Source: Limisphaerales bacterium (GTDB lineage Bacteria; Verrucomicrobiota; Verrucomicrobiae; Limisphaerales; UBA11358). Taken from it: a DNA stretch of 8,702 bases. A program made the translations under genes and the position numbers. Below the pieces are notes generated by a model that was not told the DNA's origin, made no database searches, and was given only the letters and a program-made list of their open reading frames with translations. The stretch's first letter is position 1. The number at the start of each line of letters is the position of its first letter. The stretch spans positions 3,881-12,582 of the forward strand of contig PLZL01000121.1 of the NCBI GenBank assembly GCA_003152145.1, given 5' to 3'. This document shows, piece after piece, positions 1-5,246 of this stretch.

Positions 1-28
1 GGTGACGGGTGACGGGTGACGGGAAACG
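1..28. repeat. Heptanucleotide tandem repeat GGTGACG x3 plus a degenerate fourth unit
   Basis: Three perfect 7-bp units (1-7, 8-14, 15-21) are followed by GGAAACG (22-28). The array touches the window edge, so its true length is unknown. Read on the minus strand it lies inside the open recG frame and encodes a segment like PVTRHPSP, unlike the helicase sequence expected there. Because 7 is not a multiple of 3, copy-number changes here would shift the recG frame. Confidence 0.85.
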
Positions 29-1232
29 CGGCGCGTTTTTTCGTGTCACTTGCCACTTGCCACTTGTCACTTGCCGTCTTGCGACTTCCCGTCTGCAACT
101 CTACTTTCATTCCGAGCGGCTCGAACCATTTTTGAAAATTCCGGAAATGCTGCTCCGCTAAGATCTCCGTCGGCGCCATCAGCGCAGCGTTGAAACCACT
201 TTCCAAAGCCATCAACGCCGTGCAAGCGGCTACGACGGTTTTGCCGGAACCAACGTCGCCTTGCAATAGCCGCCGCATCGGATGCGCGCCGCCCATATCC
301 GCGCGAATTTCGCGGAGAACTTTCGTCTGCGCGTCCGTGAGCTTGAAACCAAGCTGGGCAAGAAATGGTTTCATCAGCCGATTATCGCCGCCACAGGGCA
401 AAGCTTTCGACTTCGCCTCGAAATTTTTCCGGCGCGACTGAATTTGGATTTGCAGTTCCACGAATTCATCCAGTGCCAGACGACGACGCGCGATTTCGAC
501 GTCCGTCAATTCCTCCGGAAAATGAATCATGTGGACGGCATTGGCGCGCGACGGAATGTAGGACAGGCTTCCAGCCTGTTTCTGATTTTGACCTGAAGAT
601 GGAGACAGGCGCGACGCCTGTCCTACAGAATTTGGTTCGGCAATCTGCGATTCAAATCTTTCCAGCGTCCGCCAAATCAGCCCGCGCAGCCAGCGTTGCG
701 GCAATCCTTCCGTGAGCGGATACACCGGCGCGATGCGGTTGACGTGGATGAAACTCTCTTCGCCGCCTTCGATGACCTCGGTTTCGGGATGGTCCATCGT
801 GCGCGGCTTGGCCTCGACGAGCTTGCCGAAGACAAAAACCTCGTCGCCGACCTCAAAATACTTTTCCATGAACGGCAGGTTCCACCAGCGGCAATGCAGC
901 CGCGCCGAGCCGTCATCGAGGATGAATTCAAAAAGGGATTTGCCACCACCGCGAAAACGTTTCAGCCCCTGCGCGACTATTGTGCCGCGCGCCGTGAACG
1001 GTTCGTCCTTCGTCAGTTCGGTGATTTTTCGGAAATGCCGGCGGTCTTCGTAACGGCGCGGCGCGTGCAGGAGCAAATCCTCGATAGTAACGATGCCGAG
1101 CCGGGCAAGCTGCGCCGCGCGCTCTCCGCCAACACCCCAAAGAGAAGTCACCGGCCTTTGCAACGCAGACGTTGCTTCGTCCCGGCCAGCAGGCGCGGTG
1201 GGCGGCGAGGTTTTGATTTCCGTCGGCGACAT
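1..1232 (-). CDS. recG: ATP-dependent DNA helicase RecG, N-terminal part (runs off left edge)
   Basis: RecG is a superfamily 2 DNA translocase that rewinds and regresses stalled replication forks and processes recombination intermediates in the cytoplasm. The frame is open from an ATG at 1232 to the window edge (410 codons; family members are about 690-700 residues). Visible in order: HhH-like start (LWGVGGERAAQLARLG, about 31-46), LLLHAPRRYEDR (53-64), the OB-fold wedge domain (about 75-175, with SLFEFILDDGSARLHCRWWN), APVYPLTEGLPQ (168-179), HFPEELTDVEIARRRLALDE (237-256), the Q-like KLTDAQ (297-302), Walker A GDVGSGKT (325-332) and motif Ia MAPTEILAEQH (352-362). Two stretches do not look like RecG: residues 203-225, encoded by a palindromic repeat, and residues from about 386 on, encoded by heptamer repeats. 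The start was chosen because homology begins shortly after it; GTG at 1241 is an alternative. No good Shine-Dalgarno is seen. Identity is certain; whether the product is functional is not. Confidence 0.95.
   Translation of the reverse strand, partial: MSPTEIKTSPPTAPAGRDEATSALQRPVTSLWGVGGERAAQLARLGIVTIEDLLLHAPRRYEDRRHFRKITELTKDEPFTARGTIVAQGLKRFRGGGKSLFEFILDDGSARLHCRWWNLPFMEKYFEVGDEVFVFGKLVEAKPRTMDHPETEVIEGGEESFIHVNRIAPVYPLTEGLPQRWLRGLIWRTLERFESQIAEPNSVGQASRLSPSSGQNQKQAGSLSYIPSRANAVHMIHFPEELTDVEIARRRLALDEFVELQIQIQSRRKNFEAKSKALPCGGDNRLMKPFLAQLGFKLTDAQTKVLREIRADMGGAHPMRRLLQGDVGSGKTVVAACTALMALESGFNAALMAPTEILAEQHFRNFQKWFEPLGMKVELQTGSRKTASDKWQVASDTKKRAAFPVTRHPS
46..94. repeat. Heptanucleotide tandem repeat, (C/T)CACTTG units with degenerate tail
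   Basis: Four clean 7-bp units TCACTTG, CCACTTG, CCACTTG, TCACTTG occupy 46-73. They decay into CCGTCTT, GCGACTT and CCCGTCT up to 94. On the minus strand this is translated within recG as a low-complexity stretch (ASDKWQVASD) directly after the recognisable LQTGSRK. It shares the 7-bp period with the array at 1-28, from which it is separated by about 17 bp, so the two may be one diverged array. Confidence 0.8.
558..626. repeat. REPIN-like double-hairpin palindromic element inside recG
   Basis: The element begins GTAGGACAGGC and ends GCCTGTCCTAC, a perfect 11-bp terminal inverted repeat. Each half is itself a hairpin: ACAGGCT-TCC-AGCCTGT (563-579, 7-bp stem, 3-nt loop) and GACAGGCG-CGA-CGCCTGTC (604-622, 8-bp stem, 3-nt loop). 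Two inverted REP-like hairpins with a short spacer is the organisation of REPIN elements. The length of 69 bp equals exactly 23 recG codons (residues 203-225, VGQASRLS...AGSLSY), so the frame is kept. It sits in the linker between the wedge domain and the helicase core. Confidence 0.85.
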
Positions 1233-1239
1233 AGGCCGC

Positions 1240-1268
1240 ACGATACAAATCACTCACCGCCGCTTCAA
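1240..1268 (-). promoter_or_regulatory. Candidate recG promoter
   Basis: On the minus strand TTGAAG (1268-1263) and TATCGT (1245-1240) are separated by 17 bp, each matching four of six positions of the sigma-70 consensus. The -10 box ends 7 nt before the recG ATG, so transcription would begin at or next to the start codon. The match is modest and rests partly on its agreement with the padR promoter layout. Confidence 0.35.
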
Positions 1269-1278
1269 TTGGAAATGG

Positions 1279-1325
1279 GGAGCGCGGCCGCCCCGGCTGC
1301 GGTTCGGCGCGCCCTCGCGCCGAAC
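1279..1325. repeat. Two adjacent hairpins upstream of recG
   Basis: The first hairpin starts with GGAGCGCG (1279-1286) and pairs GCGGCCG with CGGCTGC (one G-T wobble). It resembles a half of the double-hairpin element at 5058-5148. The second is a perfect 10-bp inverted repeat, GTTCGGCGCG (1302-1311) and CGCGCCGAAC (1316-1325), with loop CCCT. Neither is followed by a run of T on either strand, so a simple intrinsic terminator is unlikely. They lie in the 213-bp gap between the HAAS gene and recG. Confidence 0.65.
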
Positions 1326-1390
1326 AATTCACACGGCGAAAGTGCATTTTGGTATGTCCGTCGCACCGCGAAGGTTTTCCGCGAGGGCAC

Positions 1391-1421
1391 GGAAACTGCG
1401 CCCGAGGGCGGGTGCGTTTCC
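1391..1421. repeat. Imperfect GC-rich hairpin downstream of the HAAS gene
   Basis: GGAAAC (1391-1396) pairs with GTTTCC (1416-1421), continuing inward as GCGCCCG against CGGGTGC with one bulge and one wobble. It lies 25 bp beyond the stop codon of the minus-strand HAAS gene and could slow 3' exonucleases or end transcription, but no T-tract follows on the minus strand. Confidence 0.4.
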
Positions 1422-1445
1422 CCAGACAAATTTCCCGCGCTGAAC

Positions 1446-2204
1446 TCAAGCGCGTTTTGCGGTCTTTCGATTTTGCGTCGGCATGAGCCAAGTGACTAAA
1501 ACGATAAGGCTCAAAGGCCAGACGTTTGCAACCAATATGTCGAAATAGAATAGTGAAGACCCCTCACTGCCATACATAAATGTTCCGGTCAAGGACGTAT
1601 CGTTATTGTAATAATAGCTGATCAAAACCGAAGCCAAAGCCATCAAACCAAATTGTAATCTCGAACGAAAAAGAAATCTAAATGCACGGTCAAACCAATC
1701 CATCCAGCCTTTTGCGAAAATTATGATGAGACCGACGACAGGCAACAAATAGAAGACAACTGGAAACAAGGTTACAAAAAGCGGGCCGTAATAATACCCA
1801 AAAGGCCCACTCCATACAAATTGATGATGAGTATTATCAATTACAAGTTGTGGACCCGCAAATTCCTTGGTTTGCAGATAGGGACACACATTATTCCATA
1901 AATTATTCCACAAATGAAAAACGGCGAGGGAAAGCACGATCCAAAACGCCCGCTCACGCCAAATTACAATTGGGCTGGCTTTCACAAACTCTTCGGCGAG
2001 TTGCCATGGCTGGCCAATTCTCCGGCGCGCGAGCCAGAAAGATTCCTCGTCGTTCAAACCGCGCTGCTGGAATCCGGCTATGGCGTCGCGCAGGTGCGTT
2101 TCCAATTCGCGCCGGTCGTCGGGCGCGAGATTGGGTTGCGCGGCCAGTTCCTGCCGCCAGTTTTCAATGGCGGCGTTCAGATCGAAGCGGGTTTGATTTT
2201 CCAT
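1446..2204 (-). CDS. HAAS-domain (permease prefix-like) integral membrane protein
   Basis: A 252-residue protein. Residues about 10-75 (AAIENWRQELAAQP..., ELETHLRDAIAGFQQRG, DEESFWLARRRIGQP, AEEFVKASP) form the small soluble helical domain typical of HAAS / permease-prefix proteins, which commonly accompany PadR regulators. Four hydrophobic stretches follow (about 86-110, 137-165, 183-198, 217-241), so the rest is membrane-embedded. The first ATG of the longest frame lies far inside padR; the ATG at 2204 is preferred because the HAAS domain starts right after it and it overlaps the padR end by 28 bp, implying translational coupling. The role is presumably a membrane partner or effector of the PadR system; the precise function is unknown. 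Base composition changes abruptly near residue 80: the HAAS part is about 70% GC in the line counted, the membrane part about 40%. Confidence 0.8.
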   Translation of the reverse strand: MENQTRFDLNAAIENWRQELAAQPNLAPDDRRELETHLRDAIAGFQQRGLNDEESFWLARRRIGQPWQLAEEFVKASPIVIWRERAFWIVLSLAVFHLWNNLWNNVCPYLQTKEFAGPQLVIDNTHHQFVWSGPFGYYYGPLFVTLFPVVFYLLPVVGLIIIFAKGWMDWFDRAFRFLFRSRLQFGLMALASVLISYYYNNDTSLTGTFMYGSEGSSLFYFDILVANVWPLSLIVLVTWLMPTQNRKTAKRA

Positions 2205-2515
2205 AATTTGCACAGGGTGTTGTGAACGGCGAGCCATTGCTGGCGTTCGGTTTTGATGGCTTTGCGTCCGTCGGAACTGATGAAATAGTATTTTCGCTCG
2301 CGCCCGGTGTCGGCTTCCTTCCATTCGGAATCAATAAGGCCGTCGCGCTCAAGCCGGTGCAAAACGGGATACAGCATCCCGTCGCTCCACTCAATCTGTC
2401 CGCCGGAAAGTTCGCGCACCTTCTGGATGATTTCGTAGCCGTAACTTTCGCCGCCCGCGAGAATGGACAGCAGCAGCGGTTTCGATGACGCAGCGACCAG
2501 ATCCTTTGTAAGCAT
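2177..2515 (-). CDS. PadR-family winged-helix transcriptional regulator
   Basis: A 112-residue DNA-binding protein. Diagnostic PadR sequence is present: LLLSILAGGESYGYEIIQKV (about 13-32), EWSDGMLYPVLHRLERDGLI (about 41-60) for the recognition helix, and the wing GRERKYYFISSDGRKA (about 68-83). The C-terminal helix that makes the dimer is short (LAVHNTLCKLWKI), as in the minimal PadR class. The start MLTKDLVAASSKP at 2515 was chosen because it matches the usual N-terminus and sits 6 nt after a strong -10 box; ATG at 2530 lies upstream of the predicted transcription start. It overlaps the HAAS gene and diverges from the ABC-type permease at 2595. It probably represses its own operon, and perhaps the divergent gene. 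The ligand is unknown. Confidence 0.93.
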   Translation of the reverse strand: MLTKDLVAASSKPLLLSILAGGESYGYEIIQKVRELSGGQIEWSDGMLYPVLHRLERDGLIDSEWKEADTGRERKYYFISSDGRKAIKTERQQWLAVHNTLCKLWKIKPASI

Positions 2516-2521
2516 GATAGT

Positions 2522-2550
2522 CTTATACATTGAACTGCATGATATGTCAA
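2522..2550 (-). promoter_or_regulatory. Sigma-70-type promoter of padR-HAAS, predicted leaderless
   Basis: On the minus strand a perfect -35 TTGACA (2550-2545) and -10 TATAAG (2527-2522, five of six) are spaced by 17 bp. Only 6 nt (ACTATC) separate the -10 box from the padR ATG, which places the expected transcription start on or beside the A of the ATG. The spacer also holds an inverted repeat, ACAT at 2527-2530 and ATGT at 2544-2547 (plus strand), a plausible PadR operator by analogy with ATGT/ACAT-type PadR sites. The promoter is well supported; the operator is a guess. Confidence 0.7.
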
Positions 2551-2594
2551 CAGAAAAATTGCGCTTGCCGTTTTGCCGGGCTACTTTTTGGCCA

Positions 2595-4313
2595 ATGCTT
2601 GAAAAGCCGGCCAAAAGCCCGCCTTCGCCGCTCTGGCTGCTCGTGCGCGTGAACGTGCTGCACAGTTGGCGGCGGTTGCTGGCCGTGCGCGAACAATCGC
2701 GGCTGTTAACGGCCATCATCGCGCTGTTCATCGCCGGTTATCTCGGCTTGTCTTTCTGGCTATTTTATGGCGGACTGCGGTTCATCGCGAAATTTCCCGG
2801 CCTCGGCGCGGTGCTGACCGAACGGCTGCTTTACACGCTGTTCGCATTTCTGTTCGCGCTGCTGCTGTTGAGCAACCTCGTCATCAGCTACACCAATTTG
2901 TTCCGCAACCGTGAAACGATTTTTTTGCTGACGCTGCCGGTTCCGGCACAGACCATTTTTCGCTGGAAATTCATCGAGTCCACGCTGCTGGCATCGTGGG
3001 CGTTTTTGTTTCTGATCGCGCCGCTGCTGGCGGCGTTCGGCCTGGTGCGCGGCGTACCGTGGCATTTTTATGTGGTGACGCTGGCGTTGATTGCGATGTT
3101 CATCGTGCTGCCGGGCGTGCTCGGCGCGGCTGTGGCGATTGTCGTGGGACGATTTTTGGACCGGCGCAATTTTCAAATCGCCCTGGTGACGACCGCGCTG
3201 GTGCTGCTCGCGCTGGTGGCGTTTTGGTGGAAGGCGCAGCCGGTGGACGACGACTTGCTCGACAAGCGGACGCTTCAAGCGCTCGACCAGTTGCTCGCCA
3301 AGACGCGCTTCACGATGTTTCCGTTTCTGCCAAGCTACTGGCTGTCCTCGGCCGTGCTGCAATGGGCCGAGGGCATTCTGCGCGGCGCAGCTTTTTTTGC
3401 GCTGGTGCTGTTGAGCAACACACTGTTTTTCGGGAGCCTTGCCTTCACGCGCTTCGGTGCGCTGTTTTACGACACCGCATCAGCGGTGCAAAGCCGCGGC
3501 GGTAGCGGGTTCAAGCTGGGCTGGTTCAGCGCCGGTCGCAAAAATGAAAACACCACCGGCCTGCTCGAAATAGTTTTCTCGAAATTTTTCTGGCTGGACC
3601 GCGACCTGCGCGCACTGGCTGTCAAGGATTTAAGGATGTTCTGGCGCGACACGACGCAATGGGGCCAATCCGTGATGCTCTTCGGCCTGCTCGGCGTTTA
3701 CATCATCAACCTGCGAAACTTCACGCACCAGTTGACCAGCCCCTTTTGGGTCAATCTCGTCGCGTATCTGAACCTCGCCGCCTGCTCGTTGAATCTCGCC
3801 ACGGTGACGACACGGTTTGTGTTCCCGCAATTTTCGCTCGAAGGCCAGCGGCTGTGGATTGTCGGTATGGCGCCAATGGGACTGGCGCGCGTCGTCAAAA
3901 CCAAATATTGGCTGGCCAGCGCGCTCTCGCTCACCGTCACGCTTACCCTCATCACGCTGTCATGTTACCTGCTGCAAATGACGTGGGACCGTGTGGCGCT
4001 TTTCGGCGCGGTGGTCACCGTGATGACGTTCACGCTCAACGGCGTCGCAGTCGGCCTCGGCGTGCTGTATCCCAACCTGAAGGAGGCCAACCCCGGCAAA
4101 ATCGTCAGCGGCTTCGGCGGCACCTTGTGCCTCGTGTTGAGCTCGGTCTACATTCTGGCGTCCATCGCGCTGCTGGTCTTCGGCACGATTGGCCTGCACT
4201 GGCGTGTGAACTGGACAGTCGAAAGCATCATCGCCTTCGTGCTGCTCTCGTTTTTGATCGGCTGGTTGCCGTTGAAATTCGGATTGCAGCGGCTGAAAAA
4301 CTTCGAGGCGTAA
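2595..4313 (+). CDS. Large ABC-2-like permease (putative ABC exporter membrane subunit)
   Basis: A 572-residue polytopic membrane protein with roughly ten hydrophobic segments in two blocks separated by a polar middle region (about residues 245-345). It resembles the family often annotated 'putative ABC exporter' (PF16949-like): conserved-looking patches are FPQFSLEGQRLWIVGMAP (from 410) and NLKEANPGKIVSGFGGTL (from 494). The RNRETIFLLTLPVP segment is the type of cytoplasmic loop that could contact an ATPase. No Walker A or signature motif is present, so an ATP-binding partner must be elsewhere; none is adjacent. The start at 2595 (MLEKPAKSPPSPLW) is preferred: the frame upstream is open to 2463 but overlaps padR and its promoter. 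ATG at 2544 is an alternative. No Shine-Dalgarno is seen. Substrate unknown. Confidence 0.85.
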   Translation: MLEKPAKSPPSPLWLLVRVNVLHSWRRLLAVREQSRLLTAIIALFIAGYLGLSFWLFYGGLRFIAKFPGLGAVLTERLLYTLFAFLFALLLLSNLVISYTNLFRNRETIFLLTLPVPAQTIFRWKFIESTLLASWAFLFLIAPLLAAFGLVRGVPWHFYVVTLALIAMFIVLPGVLGAAVAIVVGRFLDRRNFQIALVTTALVLLALVAFWWKAQPVDDDLLDKRTLQALDQLLAKTRFTMFPFLPSYWLSSAVLQWAEGILRGAAFFALVLLSNTLFFGSLAFTRFGALFYDTASAVQSRGGSGFKLGWFSAGRKNENTTGLLEIVFSKFFWLDRDLRALAVKDLRMFWRDTTQWGQSVMLFGLLGVYIINLRNFTHQLTSPFWVNLVAYLNLAACSLNLATVTTRFVFPQFSLEGQRLWIVGMAPMGLARVVKTKYWLASALSLTVTLTLITLSCYLLQMTWDRVALFGAVVTVMTFTLNGVAVGLGVLYPNLKEANPGKIVSGFGGTLCLVLSSVYILASIALLVFGTIGLHWRVNWTVESIIAFVLLSFLIGWLPLKFGLQRLKNFEA

Positions 4314-4315
4314 AA

Positions 4316-4969
4316 CTATTTGCGCGCAAATTTTTCCAGTGCGTCGAACAGCAACGGCGGGTTCCCCAGATGCGCCGGGTCGCCCTTTTTGCCGACAAGG
4401 CCGAAACCTTCGCCGTAGGCGGGGCCATTCACCACGCACAAATCGGTCGAACACTCCACAATTTGCCGACGCGTCGCCTCGACGGCTTCCGGTCGCCTGC
4501 CGTCCGCCTCGAATTTCCAGCCGACAATCTTTGTTTGTGGAAACCAACCGCGCAATTCCGCGATGATTTTTGGCGTCGGCAGCAATTCGACGAGCAATTT
4601 CCCCTGCCGCGTTGTGATTTTTTTGGCCGATTTGATTTCAACCAGCTTGTTTGCGGCGTCCGGCGCGAAAATCCTGCCAAATGAAAAATCGCTGACCGCC
4701 GCCGCGTGAAAAATCACGTCCACCTTTTTTGACGCCAGCGTCTTCATCTTGGCGCGCAAATCGGCGGTGGTGGAGAAAGATTCGACGCGCTGGGCGCGCC
4801 GTTCGCCGGCATACGTCGCCTGTTCGCCAAGCAGCAGGATGACATTGTGCCCGCGCGCGGCTAGGTAATTGGCCAGCGCCGTGCCCAGCCGGCCCGTGGA
4901 TAAATTTGTGAGCCGGCGCACGTCGTCCAGCGGCTCGTAAGTTGGCCCGGCGGTGACGATGCAGTTCAT
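4316..4969 (-). CDS. coaB: Phosphopantothenate-cysteine ligase (stand-alone CoaB)
   Basis: CoaB joins phosphopantothenate and cysteine using a nucleotide triphosphate, the second step of coenzyme A synthesis in the cytosol. The 217-residue product shows the nucleotide-binding start TAGPTYEPLDDVRRLTNLST (6-25) with GRLG (27-29 region), HAAAVSDF (88-95), the lysine-rich KSAKK (113-117), PTPKII (131-136), VGWKFE (149-154) and D...VVNGPAYG (176-186). In most bacteria this domain is fused behind the decarboxylase CoaC; here only the ligase is present and the ATG at 4969 is followed directly by the domain, so it is a free-standing enzyme and coaC must lie elsewhere. Its stop is 2 bp from that of the convergent permease. 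No Shine-Dalgarno is visible; three 9-bp repeats lie just upstream. Confidence 0.9.
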   Translation of the reverse strand: MNCIVTAGPTYEPLDDVRRLTNLSTGRLGTALANYLAARGHNVILLLGEQATYAGERRAQRVESFSTTADLRAKMKTLASKKVDVIFHAAAVSDFSFGRIFAPDAANKLVEIKSAKKITTRQGKLLVELLPTPKIIAELRGWFPQTKIVGWKFEADGRRPEAVEATRRQIVECSTDLCVVNGPAYGEGFGLVGKKGDPAHLGNPPLLFDALEKFARK

Positions 4970-4983
4970 GCCGCCAGTTTAAC

Positions 4984-5010
4984 CGCAAAGAACGCAAAGA
5001 GCGCAAAGAA
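4984..5010. repeat. Three tandem 9-bp units CGCAAAGA(A/G)
   Basis: CGCAAAGAA, CGCAAAGAG and CGCAAAGAA follow one another without gaps, ending 14 bp upstream of the coaB start codon (minus strand). They would lie in the coaB promoter or leader, so they may affect expression, but no direct evidence of this is visible. Confidence 0.8.
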
Positions 5011-5057
5011 AATTTTCCGGGTTGGAATCCGGACGGACTTTTGGGAATTATTTTGGG

Positions 5058-5148
5058 GGAGCGCGGATTGTCCCAATCCGCAGCGGGTGGAAAAATCCCA
5101 CACCATCAGTCTGGCGAAGGCGCTGCGAGTTGGGACAACTCGCGCTCC
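5058..5148. repeat. Second REPIN-like double-hairpin element with covarying stems
   Basis: Outer arms GGAGCGCG (5058-5065) and CGCGCTCC (5141-5148) are inverted, as are CGCAGCG (5079-5085) and CGCTGCG (5121-5127). Inside are two hairpins: GCGGATTG-TCC-CAATCCGC (5063-5081) and GCGAGTTG-GGA-CAACTCGC (5125-5143), each with a perfect 8-bp stem. When one hairpin is reverse-complemented the 28-bp halves differ at only four positions, which are two compensated base pairs. This conserved pairing supports a selected DNA or RNA structure rather than chance palindromes. It is intergenic, between coaB and the sigma-associated gene. A related single half may be at 1279-1300. Confidence 0.85.
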
Positions 5149-5181
5149 GCAAACGGGCGCGGGCGGGACGCGCGGGGCAAC

Positions 5182-5196
5182 GCGAAACTATTTCGC
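5182..5196. other. Short hairpin GCGAAA-CTA-TTTCGC
   Basis: A perfect 6-bp stem with a 3-nt loop that lies immediately after the TAG at 5197-5199 on the minus strand. No T-run follows, so a terminator role is uncertain. Confidence 0.35.
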
Positions 5197-5244
5197 CTAT
5201 TCGACGACGAGCATCTCGATGGTCTCGCAGTTGGGCAAAACAAT
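5197..5244 (-). pseudogene. Possible 3' remnant of a lost coding sequence
   Basis: On the minus strand, directly beyond the stop of the coiled-coil gene but in another frame, 15 codons read IVLPNCETIEMLVVE and end in TAG. The EMLVVE ending recalls the C-terminus of TIGR03435-type proteins of soil Acidobacteria and Verrucomicrobia. Upstream codons in this frame are closed. The resemblance is from memory and the stretch is short, so this is only a suggestion. Confidence 0.25.
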
Positions 5245-5246
5245 TA

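Noticed and set aside
1..94. CRISPR array reading of the heptamer repeats
   Set aside because: Units are 7 bp with no unique spacers; this is a simple tandem repeat.
1436..1454. Hairpin CGCGCT-N7-AGCGCG followed by TTTT on the plus strand
   Set aside because: It points the wrong way for the minus-strand genes around it, the stop codon of the HAAS gene lies in its loop, and the T-run is only four long; not enough for a terminator.
928..1491. 187-codon minus-strand frame across the recG start
   Set aside because: It overlaps the true recG frame and the HAAS gene end, and shows no family features; it is a high-GC shadow frame.
696..1499. 267-codon open frame on the plus strand
   Set aside because: It is the register-matched antisense of recG for most of its length. 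The minus strand carries unmistakable RecG motifs, and the plus product is a low-complexity Arg/Ala-rich sequence.
2463..2594. N-terminal extension of the permease frame
   Set aside because: The added codons overlap the padR coding start and promoter on the other strand and do not look like permease sequence; the downstream ATG at 2595 fits better.
3659..4684. 341-codon plus-strand frame over the permease and coaB
   Set aside because: It runs out of frame through the permease and antisense to coaB, both clear genes; the product is Arg/His-rich and non-family.
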